From NCBI GenBank assembly GCA_910586595.1, contig CAJUJB010000008.1, positions 1 to 64,000 of the forward strand: DNA of 64,000 nt, in the 5' to 3' direction. The notes under the pieces are model-generated. The model saw only the letters and a program-made list of their open reading frames with translations. It had not been told where the DNA came from and did not search any database. Shown one piece after another: positions 1 through 8,784 of the stretch. Origin of the DNA: an uncultured Muribaculaceae bacterium (GTDB lineage Bacteria; Bacteroidota; Bacteroidia; Bacteroidales; Muribaculaceae). The translations under genes were made by a program, and so were the position numbers. The stretch's first letter is position 1, and the number at the start of each line of letters is the position of its first letter.

Positions 1-11
1 GGATAAAGTAT

Positions 12-96
12 AAAGTCAAAAGTATTCAGTATTTTTGTGAGTAAAAAGTCGGAAGGTTGTCACACTTTACACTTCATACTTTAAACTTTTGACTTT
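12..96. repeat. AT-rich AAAGT-type inverted repeat beyond the capE end
   Basis: The 12-mer AAAGTCAAAAGT at 12-23 is matched by its exact reverse complement at 85-96. The sequence between contains further imperfect AAAGT/ACTTT units. It lies just past the capE stop codon and abuts the hairpin at 94-126. It resembles low-complexity intergenic repeats; whether it is dispersed in the genome cannot be seen from this window. Confidence 0.45.
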
Positions 97-126
97 CGTA
101 CAATAGCGTTCCGCTATTGTACGAAA
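94..126 (-). terminator. 15-bp perfect hairpin overlapping the capE stop codon
   Basis: Positions 94-108 and 112-126 are perfect inverted complements with a 3-nt loop (TTC). The capE stop codon (TAG, 116-114) lies inside the stem. No clear U tract follows on the minus strand, so it is not a textbook intrinsic terminator. It could protect the 3' end of the mRNA, cause weak termination or act as a processing site. The hairpin itself is certain; its role is inferred. Confidence 0.5.
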
Positions 127-1163
127 TTTCCTTCGCCGCTGAGTTCTTTCTGGATATACTCGAGTGAGGCGATTTTCGCCTTCGTCTCCTCCACGGTGAG
201 CTGGCGGGTATTGTTGGAGTTGAATTCGGTCAAGGTATTGCGGGTCTCGTCTCCTTCCTTGAAGAACTTGTCGTAGTTCAAACCGCGGTTGTCGGCCGGA
301 ACTCGGTAGAAGTTGCCGAGATCCTCGGCCTTGGCGCACTCCTCGTTGGTGAGCAGTGTCTCATACATCTTCTCGCCATGTCGGATACCGATAACTTTGA
401 TGTCTTCCTTCTTGCCACCGAAGAGCTCGCATACTGCCTCGGCCTGGGTGCCGATGGTGCAGGCGGGGGCCTTCTGGACGAGAATATCGCCGTTCTGCCC
501 GTGCTCGAATGCAAAGAGAACCAGATCTACCGCCTCATCAAGACTCATGATGAAGCGGGTCATCGAAGGCTCAGTGAGGGTGATGGGGTTGCCGGAACGG
601 ATCTGCTCTATCCAAAGAGGAATGACAGAACCGCGTGAGCACATCACATTGCCATAACGTGTGCAGCATATTTTGGTCTTGCCTGAATAGCGGCTCTTGG
701 CTACGGCAACCTTCTCCTCGATTGCCTTGGTGATACCCATGGCGTTGATGGGATAGGCCGCCTTGTCGGTCGAGAGACAGATCACAGCCTCCACACCGGC
801 CTCCACAGCAGCTGTAAGCACATTGTCAGTGCCGATCACATTGGTCTTCACAGCCTCCATCGGGAAGAACTCGCATGAGGGAACCTGCTTCAGAGCGGCT
901 GCGTGGAAAATATAGTCAACGCCGGGCATCGCGTTCTTGCACGACTGCAGGTTACGCACGTCGCCGATGTAGAACTTGATCTTATGGGCAACTTCAGGAT
1001 AACGCACCTGATATTCGTGGCGCATATCATCCTGCTTCTTCTCATCACGGCTGAATATGCGGATTTCCTTGATGTCGGTGTTGAGGAAACGTTTCAACAC
1101 AGCGTTACCGAACGAGCCGGTTCCTCCCGTGATCAGGAGGGTCTTGTCTTTGAATACTGACAT
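114..1163 (-). CDS. capE: UDP-GlcNAc 4,6-dehydratase/5-epimerase, CapE/WbjB/FnlA type
   Basis: This SDR-family enzyme of 349 residues has the NAD(P)-binding motif GGTGSFG at residues 13-19. The active-site region has Thr132-Asp133-Lys134, and Met142 and Lys146 take the place of the usual Tyr-x3-Lys, which is a hallmark of the CapE/WbjB group. Family members carry out the first step from UDP-GlcNAc toward UDP-L-FucNAc, and the next steps need CapF- and CapG-type enzymes. Those partners are not in the window and would be expected to the left. The gene is the last visible one of the capsule locus and is separated by 143 bp from the upstream glycosyltransferase gene. Its base composition is less AT-rich than that of the glycosyltransferase block. 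Confidence 0.9.
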   Translation of the reverse strand: MSVFKDKTLLITGGTGSFGNAVLKRFLNTDIKEIRIFSRDEKKQDDMRHEYQVRYPEVAHKIKFYIGDVRNLQSCKNAMPGVDYIFHAAALKQVPSCEFFPMEAVKTNVIGTDNVLTAAVEAGVEAVICLSTDKAAYPINAMGITKAIEEKVAVAKSRYSGKTKICCTRYGNVMCSRGSVIPLWIEQIRSGNPITLTEPSMTRFIMSLDEAVDLVLFAFEHGQNGDILVQKAPACTIGTQAEAVCELFGGKKEDIKVIGIRHGEKMYETLLTNEECAKAEDLGNFYRVPADNRGLNYDKFFKEGDETRNTLTEFNSNNTRQLTVEETKAKIASLEYIQKELSGEGNFVQ

Positions 1164-1223
1164 ATTTTAATATTTTGATTTTGCAATTATTATCGAGATA
1201 ATTTCAGTTACTCAATTTGACTA

Positions 1224-1274
1224 TTAGACGTCTTTTGATCATGTCATATCTAAAACTCATTCAAAGTCGTCTAA
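1224..1274 (-). other. Imperfect inverted repeat in the capE leader
   Basis: Positions 1224-1238 (TTAGACGTCTTTTGA) and 1261-1274 (TCAAAGTCGTCTAA) are near-perfect inverted complements and can form a stem of about 13 bp with a loop of about 22 nt. It lies in the 143-bp gap between the glycosyltransferase stop and the capE start. No U tract follows it. It may attenuate or process the message; no TAnnTTTG promoter was seen in this gap. Confidence 0.35.
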
Positions 1275-1306
1275 GGCAACCACAAATATTCGTAAAAATT
1301 ATTTTT

Positions 1307-2551
1307 TTAGTTGGTTGAAAAAAGATCTGATATTACATTAATAATCTTCTTGCACTGAATCTCAGGGTTCTTCTTAGAGAGTATAAAATCCCGGGCTTGT
1401 TTTCCAAAACGATTACGCTCATGTTCATCCATTGAAAGAACTTGGGAAATGGCGAAAGTAAGTGCTTCAATTGACAGATCCTCCAAGGCAATACAATGCC
1501 GGAAATACTCATCGTCCATTGCCGGCAATTTGTACAATATTGTAGGGGTTCCAGATGCAAGGTATTCCATAGTCTTAGATGGAAAGGAATATTTTGTAAA
1601 TTCGCCTTCTGGTGTTCTTGGATTTACAAGAACAGTCGCATGACTTATTAAATCCAATACCTCTTTTCTTGGAATATTTCCTTTCAGGATTATGCGCTTG
1701 TCATTTGCCGCTATTTTCTCTATATCCTCTTTAGCATCTCCTTCTCCACAAATAATCAACTTGATATCTTGATCCGCAAGGGAGGTGAATGCTGTGAGAA
1801 GTCTTAATATCCCATATCTCCGAGCTAATGTTCCTGCATATAGAACTATCTTTTCTTTGTCTGTTCGAGAAGGGCTAACGGTAAATTGTTCATCAAGACT
1901 ATTATATATTCCTTCAACGACAGCATATGGTTTAGCGCCAATCCTAAGCGGCTCAACCATATATTTACTAAGAATTATAAATCCATCAATTTTGTCGTAG
2001 AATTTTTCCGTTTTTCTTGTTGAATAATCCTTAAACATTTTTCTTAGCAAAGACTTGCCTCCTGCAGACATAAATTGAGGTAAATCTGGCACAATACACA
2101 ATATTTTTGTATCAGGAAACCTATTTCTAATCTTAATTGCCGAGATAAGGAATGGCGAGAATAAGGAATATGCGATTATTACTTTCTCTTCTTTAGAATA
2201 GTGTCGAGCCCAAGCTAATAAAGATTTTGTAGCAGTATGTTCAATGAACTGATATTTCAGCAGTGAAAGATTACAATACGACTCGTTTTTCCCTTTAATT
2301 GTACACCGTCTTCCATAATGCGACGTTACCTCAAAATCGTTTGATGGTGTAAATAGCTTATTATATCTCTTGGGATAAGATCCAAGAAAAGGAAGATTGA
2401 TGATATCAATGTCATCACGGTAAGCCCCAAGGCCCTCTAAAATAGATTTTTGGAGAGCATCGGCTGCCGATTGGACAACGCCATGACTATTGGCCAATAT
2501 TTCGCAGATATTCTCTTGCGGGAAAATACCACCTAAAAAAGCTATTCGCAT
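1307..2551 (-). CDS. Glycosyltransferase, GT4-like
   Basis: This 414-residue protein has the two-Rossmann GT-B layout. The C-terminal half contains a GTLARRYG-type hinge near residue 240 and a donor-binding region with a YSFPSKTMEYLASGTP segment near residues 330-345, typical of GT4 capsule glycosyltransferases. It probably adds one sugar to the lipid-linked repeat unit at the inner face of the inner membrane; donor and acceptor cannot be told from sequence. The upstream neighbour ends 2 bp before its start, so the two are likely co-translated. It belongs to a visibly AT-rich block (about 1.3-7.4 kb), as is common for serotype-specific genes. Confidence 0.85.
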   Translation of the reverse strand: MRIAFLGGIFPQENICEILANSHGVVQSAADALQKSILEGLGAYRDDIDIINLPFLGSYPKRYNKLFTPSNDFEVTSHYGRRCTIKGKNESYCNLSLLKYQFIEHTATKSLLAWARHYSKEEKVIIAYSLFSPFLISAIKIRNRFPDTKILCIVPDLPQFMSAGGKSLLRKMFKDYSTRKTEKFYDKIDGFIILSKYMVEPLRIGAKPYAVVEGIYNSLDEQFTVSPSRTDKEKIVLYAGTLARRYGILRLLTAFTSLADQDIKLIICGEGDAKEDIEKIAANDKRIILKGNIPRKEVLDLISHATVLVNPRTPEGEFTKYSFPSKTMEYLASGTPTILYKLPAMDDEYFRHCIALEDLSIEALTFAISQVLSMDEHERNRFGKQARDFILSKKNPEIQCKKIINVISDLFSTN

Positions 2552-2553
2552 TA

Positions 2554-3795
2554 TTACTGCTTTTCTGAGGTTTTTATATTATTGTATATGGCAACAAGGT
2601 CAGACCTATTCTTTTCCCAATTATACCGATTACGGTCATATTCTGGTGCTTTATAATCTTTACCTATTGCAAATAATTGGCATACTTTCTTTGCTAACAT
2701 CTCTATCTCATCAAAACGATAAAGGACATCGGGGTTGCCGTTCACAATCTCAGGAATTCCTCCGACATAGGAAGCAACGTGTGGCATACCGAGGAGCTGC
2801 GCTTCACCGAGTGAGTTGGGGCTATTTTCAATTGAGGATGAACAGACAAATACATTAGCCTTTAAATAGGCCTGGCACATTTGCTCCTCATGCAACATCC
2901 CGACGAACTCAATATGATCATATAAATCATGTCGTTTAATCAGAGTTTTTAAATACTTACCGTACCCAGTCAAGCGCCACCACGGGGCTTTAGTTGGATC
3001 ACTCCCCGCTACGATCACCTTAGCATCTGAATAATGCCGTAAGATAAGTGGGAATGCTTCGAGTAATTTGTGAAATCCTTTAAGTGCATAGCCAGCTTGC
3101 GACACAAATATAGTATGAGGAACACAATTCTCATATTTCCATACGTGGCGGTAGAACGATTCACGAAGAGATTCTCCACAGTAATAGTATTTAGCTTTAG
3201 AGTTAATAGCCCATGTATGGGCTTTATCCCATGCCGTTCGGCCAATTACATGACATACCTTAGAAATCAGCTCTCTTTCCAAGTTGCCTCTATGTTCGAA
3301 TTCAGCCCGACCATACCGTAATCCATTGTGTCTAATAAAATCACGAAATGTCAAACATTTCTTAATATTCCTATAATCAATGCCACCATCATAATACCGG
3401 GCTATGCCTGAAATCATACCTTGGATGGATACTACAACCCCATTGCTTCCCACAGCGTTAACATAAGCAAGTCCATGCGGGAACTCACTACCATGAATAT
3501 GAACTATATCAGGTTTAAATTCATTTGCTAGCTTTTGCCAATATTCTTCGAGATTAGGATTATAATTGAATTTCGATCGGCCAGAAAGAGGTAAGAGATA
3601 GTATCTAACATGGTCAATATCCTTTACTATAAACTCTTTTCCTGAATAAATTGTAGCGATAGCCATGTTAAAATCAGGCACTTGACGTAGATTCTGTAAA
3701 GAAGAGTACATCCAACCACCAACTGGTAATTTATTCCAACCCATAGATCTGCTCAATGGAGGCAGGGGTATATTTGTAATCCAAAGAATATTCAT
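2554..3795 (-). CDS. Glycosyltransferase, GT4-like
   Basis: A 413-residue GT-B protein. The N-terminal lobe begins MNILWITNIPLPP with a GGW motif typical of GT4 acceptor domains. The C-terminal lobe has a hinge near residue 235 (FVSQAGYALKGFH) and a nucleotide-sugar site near residues 320-345 containing the E-x7-E pattern (ENSPNSLGE) and a GGIPEIV segment. It is presumed to act in cytoplasmic assembly of the polysaccharide repeat unit. The substrate is unknown. It sits between the split polymerase gene and another GT4 gene, in the AT-rich core of the locus. Confidence 0.85.
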   Translation of the reverse strand: MNILWITNIPLPPLSRSMGWNKLPVGGWMYSSLQNLRQVPDFNMAIATIYSGKEFIVKDIDHVRYYLLPLSGRSKFNYNPNLEEYWQKLANEFKPDIVHIHGSEFPHGLAYVNAVGSNGVVVSIQGMISGIARYYDGGIDYRNIKKCLTFRDFIRHNGLRYGRAEFEHRGNLERELISKVCHVIGRTAWDKAHTWAINSKAKYYYCGESLRESFYRHVWKYENCVPHTIFVSQAGYALKGFHKLLEAFPLILRHYSDAKVIVAGSDPTKAPWWRLTGYGKYLKTLIKRHDLYDHIEFVGMLHEEQMCQAYLKANVFVCSSSIENSPNSLGEAQLLGMPHVASYVGGIPEIVNGNPDVLYRFDEIEMLAKKVCQLFAIGKDYKAPEYDRNRYNWEKNRSDLVAIYNNIKTSEKQ

Positions 3796-3835
3796 AGAGT
3801 TCTAAATCTCGCGTATAAACGATTACTGGAATTTG

Positions 3836-4732
3836 TCATTCCTTTGAATCATTCAGTACCGTTTTACGATTTATAAATATGCTATTTCCTACCCCGATAA
3901 AGAATATGATAAAGCATAAATATGATATTTTAGCTTCAATAACAGGCTCTACCGCTGCAGCCAAACACATGCTTAATACAATTCCAAAAATCAGCGTTAT
4001 AACTGGATTTGTTCTCGATTTTTTTAACAAAAACATTTGTGTAAGTAATCCTCGCACAAAAAACATTACCATTAATATGAAGGGAATAATACCAGAGACA
4101 CGAGCGATATCCAACCATAAATTGTGAACTTGTGCATTGTAGGTCCATTTGTTTTGCCACCAGCCCATAGGATATTCTAAAAATTTGCCTAAGGCATCAG
4201 TCCATCTATCAAAGCGCCCTCCACCAGAATCCACACCATATCCGGAATCATTCCTATAAGTATAGGCAGTTACGGAATCAATGAGCCAGTCAGATCCAAA
4301 ATAGATTAATACAACAATCGATACAATTATTAATAATATAATTGACTTACCTATTTTCTTCACGCTTTGCGTTAGCATAAGAGCAATAAGGCTCGTTAAC
4401 GCAATTACTATACCCGTTCGGTTAATAAGATGAATAGTTGTCAGTAATGAACATGCAAATAATATCAGGAAACCCCACTTAACTATTCGTGGGCAATTGT
4501 CATCAGAAGTAATGAAGAATCCAAGGCCGGAAAGTGAGATCGCGGCAACTAAACCATATAAAGTAGCCGCAAGCGCTACTTCGCTATCTTCAAACCTTCG
4601 GCTGTACGCAATTAATTCTCCTTTAAGTACATCTTGTATAGTTAGGATATATAGAGGCAACGAGGTAATGAAACATATGATAAATATCATCCATATTATC
4701 TCCTTTTCATTTCTTAATTTAGATACAAACAA
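3836..4732 (-). CDS. Wzy-type polysaccharide polymerase, C-terminal part of a frame-split gene
   Basis: These 298 codons encode a very hydrophobic protein with about eight membrane segments. A periplasmic loop near residues 155-210 carries a tryptophan-rich region followed by VHNLWLDIARVSG, which resembles the His-containing loop of O-antigen ligase/polymerase (Wzy/WaaL) proteins. The first possible start in this frame is a TTG, and the reading frame overlaps the 99-residue frame at 4719-5018. Joining the two would give about 397 residues, the usual size for the family. The break falls in a short TA run (see findings). Role if intact: polymerisation of flipped repeat units in the periplasm. 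As sequenced, the gene is probably non-functional or phase-variable. Confidence 0.7.
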   Translation of the reverse strand: MFVSKLRNEKEIIWMIFIICFITSLPLYILTIQDVLKGELIAYSRRFEDSEVALAATLYGLVAAISLSGLGFFITSDDNCPRIVKWGFLILFACSLLTTIHLINRTGIVIALTSLIALMLTQSVKKIGKSIILLIIVSIVVLIYFGSDWLIDSVTAYTYRNDSGYGVDSGGGRFDRWTDALGKFLEYPMGWWQNKWTYNAQVHNLWLDIARVSGIIPFILMVMFFVRGLLTQMFLLKKSRTNPVITLIFGIVLSMCLAAAVEPVIEAKISYLCFIIFFIGVGNSIFINRKTVLNDSKE

Positions 4733-5018
4733 CTTGCCGCATATATAAACTTAGAGGGCCAAGCAAATATACTATTTCATTAGCCCAACTATTAGGAGTA
4801 TAGTATAACGATGTGATTCCAAAATAAGTTATACCCCAGAACAGCAGGACTGTGGCACTTTGATCCCACTGAAATTGATGCTTTATCGTAATAGGTAACA
4901 TCAAAAGGCAAAAGGCAATCGCAAAATATACGTTAGTTGGACTTATCAGTGTATAGCCACATAGCATAAGCATTAAAAACGGTAGCTTCAATGCCTTGAT
5001 AATACTCCAGATAATCAT
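4719..5018 (-). CDS. Wzy-type polysaccharide polymerase, N-terminal part of the frame-split gene
   Basis: A 99-residue membrane protein with about three hydrophobic segments. It starts with an ATG that overlaps the wzx stop codon in a TAATG arrangement, so this is the true start of the polymerase gene. The frame ends shortly after the sequence LLGPLSLY. In the other frame the protein continues as YICGKLFVSK, and adding one TA unit at about 4742-4750 would read straight through as LSLYICGK. That points to a 2-bp loss in a TA run, whether a real mutation, phase variation or an assembly error. Confidence 0.7.
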   Translation of the reverse strand: MIIWSIIKALKLPFLMLMLCGYTLISPTNVYFAIAFCLLMLPITIKHQFQWDQSATVLLFWGITYFGITSLYYTPNSWANEIVYLLGPLSLYMRQVVCI

Positions 5019-6280
5019 TATTTACAAGATTGTGGCTTCATCTTTCCTCGAACAAAAAATAAAAGTATTAAATTAATCAAAGAGAAGACAATAAACGAAA
5101 TTACAGTCATCCACGCACCTCCATAATACGACCAACGTTCTACTGCAAAGGGCATACCCAATACTATGAACACGCTACCCAAAATAGACGTATATAAATA
5201 GAGTCTGGGACGATTAGTTGCAATTGAAAAATTATTTATAAGATAATATAATGTACTCGTTATAATCGATAGAGCAACTATTTGGGCATATGGGGTCGAC
5301 ATGTCATATCTTCCCGCTGTAAGAAGTGATATTATATAAGGGGCAAAAATAACAAAAGCTATCGCGACTAAAAATACTACTCCTATTTGTAGTATACAGA
5401 ATTTGGCATATCTCCCCCATTGTTTCTTTATTGTTGACTCGTATAAATCAGGCTGAAATGTACTGTTTACAGCTGTAGCAAATACTGTAAGATAAGTGCC
5501 AATCGAGTTTCCAACGATATAAATGCCATATTCCGTATTGTTACCGACACTCTCCAGATAAGTAGTTGAAAAGCCATGAGTAAAATATCCAAGCATTGCA
5601 CTCAATGCTAACGGGAAACAAAATTTTAATATTGATCCATATTCTGAAATCTGGATTTTAATGTACCAAACTTTTTTGAATTTATATATCAGAAATATGA
5701 ATATTAATAAGTTACCGACAAGAGGCGCAAATAGTTTGCCAAAAGCCCCCATTTTCAGCAATACTACAAACAATAAAATCAATCCTAATGAAATGATACT
5801 GTTTATTAACGAGAGTTTGAAAAAAGCCGAAGCTTTTTTCTCCATCCTAAACTGAGCTTGTTGCAGTGAATATAAGCCAGTAAGTGGAAGAGCAAACACC
5901 ATTAACGCAAGATAGGGCAAAATCGGGAAAGACAAGCTTCCAATAATCCACTTTAAATAGATATATAGCGCAAGAAAACAAAATATTGACACCAATCCTG
6001 AAAACCATATTACCCCCTTTGCAATAGCGGCAAATAACCGCACTCTTTCAGCCTCATCCTTCCTAAAATATTCTTTAATGTAATAATGTACTAAATAAAA
6101 AATTATAATAGGACTGATAAGCGCGGAAAAAGATAGGTAGTATCCGCTGATAGCATAATCTTCAGGACTCATATTCTTTGCTATCCAAGGATTGGATAGC
6201 AAACTTAGTCCCATTGGTATAATTGATGCACCAAAATAAGTGGTCAAGTTTTTACCATATTTGAGATATTTATCTCTCAT
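5018..6280 (-). CDS. wzx: Wzx-type polysaccharide flippase (MOP superfamily)
   Basis: A 420-residue integral membrane protein with about 12 predicted membrane helices, matching the polysaccharide-transport (PST/Wzx) branch of the MOP superfamily in size and layout. The N-terminal YGKNLTTYFGASIIPMGLSL segment is typical of this branch. It would flip undecaprenyl-linked repeat units across the inner membrane for the polymerase encoded next. Its stop overlaps the polymerase start (TAATG), and its own start lies 1 bp after the upstream glycosyltransferase stop, so the genes are translationally coupled. The gene symbol is by role and position, not by close homology. Confidence 0.85.
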   Translation of the reverse strand: MRDKYLKYGKNLTTYFGASIIPMGLSLLSNPWIAKNMSPEDYAISGYYLSFSALISPIIIFYLVHYYIKEYFRKDEAERVRLFAAIAKGVIWFSGLVSIFCFLALYIYLKWIIGSLSFPILPYLALMVFALPLTGLYSLQQAQFRMEKKASAFFKLSLINSIISLGLILLFVVLLKMGAFGKLFAPLVGNLLIFIFLIYKFKKVWYIKIQISEYGSILKFCFPLALSAMLGYFTHGFSTTYLESVGNNTEYGIYIVGNSIGTYLTVFATAVNSTFQPDLYESTIKKQWGRYAKFCILQIGVVFLVAIAFVIFAPYIISLLTAGRYDMSTPYAQIVALSIITSTLYYLINNFSIATNRPRLYLYTSILGSVFIVLGMPFAVERWSYYGGAWMTVISFIVFSLINLILLFFVRGKMKPQSCK

Positions 6281-6281
6281 C

Positions 6282-7376
6282 TTACAGCAATACGCTTTTT
6301 AGAATTTCAATCTGATTGTCAGAATTCCATTTGCCGTTGATCATGGCATAGCAATTATTCCGAACTTCTTGCCGTCTATCAGAAAATTCATGCAGCCATT
6401 TTTTTACTTTTTCGCTGAAATCGCTGAAATCATCCTTTTTATAAAGACAACCTGTCCTCCAATTTTCTATAGTCTCATATTCCGGCATTTGGGTCTCAAA
6501 GTCATTATGAGTTATAACTGGAGTACCACATTGCATTGAGCTTAATGCAGTGAGCCCAACATTGCCTGGCGATACGCACAAATCAGCATTGTATAATAAT
6601 TCATCAGTAACCGATGTGTTATAGCACTCGCCATAGAACCAGACCCTATTTTCTAATTTCAATTTAGATGTCTGGTCTTTAAGATTCTTTGAGCAAGGTC
6701 CGGTGCCGACAAAAACTAAGTTGCATAGGACTCCATCTTCTTCTAAATTTTTTAGAAGAAGTAGTAACCAATCAAGTCGCTTTTGTGGAGTAAGGCGACC
6801 TATAAAGATAAGTGTTGGAAAGTTATTTCCAAAATGTGTTTTATACACATCGCTTTTTAAATGTAAGTCTTCACACTTTTCATTAAGCGAGTTATAAATT
6901 ACATGGATTTTTTGGGGATCATATCCCAACTCGATTAATCGTTCCTTTCCACCTTCTCCATATGAAAAAAAACCGGTAATATTTCGATAAAAGAAGTCGT
7001 GTAGGAATATAGATTTGCTTTTTCTGTTCTTTATTCCATGGCCCCAACCATATACTCGTTTTCCCATAATCTTTGCCAATATTATAAATGGGATATAAGA
7101 ATATACGAAATCGCCTGTAACTAAAAAGGTATCATAGCGCTTAAATGGCAGATACCAGCACTTTGTACGCCATTGAAAAAATTTAAAAATAACCTTATTC
7201 TTAAACGTAATGGGCTTTTTTCTAAAAATTGAGTAATCAATGGAAGGAATTCCGCTTACTTTACCATCAATTACTTCGCGACCAAAATAGAATTGTGTCT
7301 CAAACTCTTTATCTATTTTTTCGTATATGCTTCTCCTATATAGAGGCGCATAATTAAAGAAACAGCAAAGATTCAT
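6282..7376 (-). CDS. Glycosyltransferase, GT4-like
   Basis: A 364-residue GT-B protein. The clear signature is the hinge and donor region: LIFIGRLTPQKRLDWLL near residues 190-205, VFVGTGP near 223-229, and a C-terminal SSMQCGTPVITHND segment near residues 282-295. The N-terminal lobe has an aromatic GHGIKNRK stretch. It is predicted to work in the cytoplasm on the capsule repeat unit; the sugar transferred is unknown. It is the first of the AT-rich, serotype-specific genes after the nucleotide-sugar genes, and ends 1 bp before wzx. Confidence 0.85.
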   Translation of the reverse strand: MNLCCFFNYAPLYRRSIYEKIDKEFETQFYFGREVIDGKVSGIPSIDYSIFRKKPITFKNKVIFKFFQWRTKCWYLPFKRYDTFLVTGDFVYSYIPFIILAKIMGKRVYGWGHGIKNRKSKSIFLHDFFYRNITGFFSYGEGGKERLIELGYDPQKIHVIYNSLNEKCEDLHLKSDVYKTHFGNNFPTLIFIGRLTPQKRLDWLLLLLKNLEEDGVLCNLVFVGTGPCSKNLKDQTSKLKLENRVWFYGECYNTSVTDELLYNADLCVSPGNVGLTALSSMQCGTPVITHNDFETQMPEYETIENWRTGCLYKKDDFSDFSEKVKKWLHEFSDRRQEVRNNCYAMINGKWNSDNQIEILKSVLL

Positions 7377-7413
7377 AGAAAGGTGTAAATATTATTCCTT
7401 ATTTGGATAAATT

Positions 7414-8721
7414 TTAATCCCTTCGGAAAATGTCACGGGTATAAACTTTATCTTCAACATCATCGAGACAAGTGTCGTATCGGTTGGCGACGATTGCTTG
7501 GGAGAGTGCTTTAAACTTGTCAATATCATTGACTACAAGACTACCGAAAAATGTCGATCCGTCTGCAAGTGTTGGTTCGTAGATTATAATCTGTGCGCCT
7601 TTGGCTTTGATGCGTTTCATTACGCCTTGAATCGATGACTGTCGGAAATTGTCGGAATTAGATTTCATCGTAAGTCGATACACCCCTATAATACACGGCT
7701 TTTCTGAACTTGAGCCATAACCATTATTTTGGGAATATCCATACCACCCAGCCTTTTGAAGAACTTGGTCGGCAATGAAGTCCTTGCGAGTTCGGTTAGA
7801 CTCTACAATGGCCGACATCATATTCTGGGGAACCTCGGCATAATTAGCGAGTAGTTGTTTTGTGTCCTTGGGCAGACAATAACCACCATAGCCAAATGAA
7901 GGGTTATTATAATGAGTACCGATGCGAGGATCAAGACCAACACCTTCTATTATGGCTTGGGAGTCTAGACCTTTAACCTCTGCATATGTGTCAAGTTCAT
8001 TGAAATAGCTTACTCGCAAAGCAAGATAAGTATTGGCAAAAAGCTTGACAGCTTCAGCCTCTTTCATACCCATGTATAGAGTTGGAATATCCTTTTTGAT
8101 GGCACCTTGCTGAAGTAAGCCTACAAAGGTCTGGGCTGCCTCATTCATCTTATTTACATCTGTCACAGCTAGTATGGCTTCGTTTTCCTCAATAAACTCT
8201 GGTCGATTGATTATCTTGGGAACGCCTGCGATTATACGCGATGGGTAAAGGTTGTCATATAAAGCTTTGCTCTCTCGTAGGAACTCAGGGAAGAAGAGTA
8301 GGTTGAATTGATTGAAACCCTTTGCGGCATATTTGACATATAGATTTCTGCAGTATCCTACCGGTATAGTTGATTTAATGACCATCACGGCTGCTGGATT
8401 AACACTGAGCACCAAATCAATCACATCCTCAATACAATGAGTATCAAAGAAATTCTTTACAGGGTCGTAATTGGTGGGGGCTGCGATAACAACGAAGTCG
8501 GCATCTCTGTAAGCTAATGCCCCGTCAATAGTCGCGGTCAAATCTAACTGCTTTTCAGCAAGATATTTCTCAATATAATCATCCTGAATTGGAGAAATGT
8601 GATTATTTATTTTCTCAACCTTTTGCTCAATCACATCAACAGCAATGACCTGATTGTGTTTTGCCAATAAGGTCGCGATACTCAGTCCTACATATCCAGT
8701 ACCCGCAACAGCTATTCTCAT
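7414..8721 (-). CDS. ugd: UDP-glucose 6-dehydrogenase family nucleotide-sugar dehydrogenase
   Basis: A 435-residue enzyme with the NAD-binding motif GTGYVG at residues 7-12, the substrate-domain motif FFPEFLRES near 143-151 and the catalytic cysteine in FGYGGYCLPKDTKQL (Cys282). The closing NAD-binding domain has the YRLTMKSNSDNFR motif typical of the E. coli Ugd branch. It is longer than the usual roughly 390 residues, with an insert near residues 318-335. The expected reaction is oxidation of UDP-glucose to UDP-glucuronate with two NAD+, supplying an acidic sugar. UDP-ManNAc specificity cannot be excluded. It follows the TviB-like dehydrogenase gene with a 63-bp gap. Confidence 0.85.
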   Translation of the reverse strand: MRIAVAGTGYVGLSIATLLAKHNQVIAVDVIEQKVEKINNHISPIQDDYIEKYLAEKQLDLTATIDGALAYRDADFVVIAAPTNYDPVKNFFDTHCIEDVIDLVLSVNPAAVMVIKSTIPVGYCRNLYVKYAAKGFNQFNLLFFPEFLRESKALYDNLYPSRIIAGVPKIINRPEFIEENEAILAVTDVNKMNEAAQTFVGLLQQGAIKKDIPTLYMGMKEAEAVKLFANTYLALRVSYFNELDTYAEVKGLDSQAIIEGVGLDPRIGTHYNNPSFGYGGYCLPKDTKQLLANYAEVPQNMMSAIVESNRTRKDFIADQVLQKAGWYGYSQNNGYGSSSEKPCIIGVYRLTMKSNSDNFRQSSIQGVMKRIKAKGAQIIIYEPTLADGSTFFGSLVVNDIDKFKALSQAIVANRYDTCLDDVEDKVYTRDIFRRD

Positions 8722-8784
8722 AGAAGGATCTTTTTTACAGTCAGTTAATACCTTATTCTATAATTGATAGTTATTATAGAGCCT

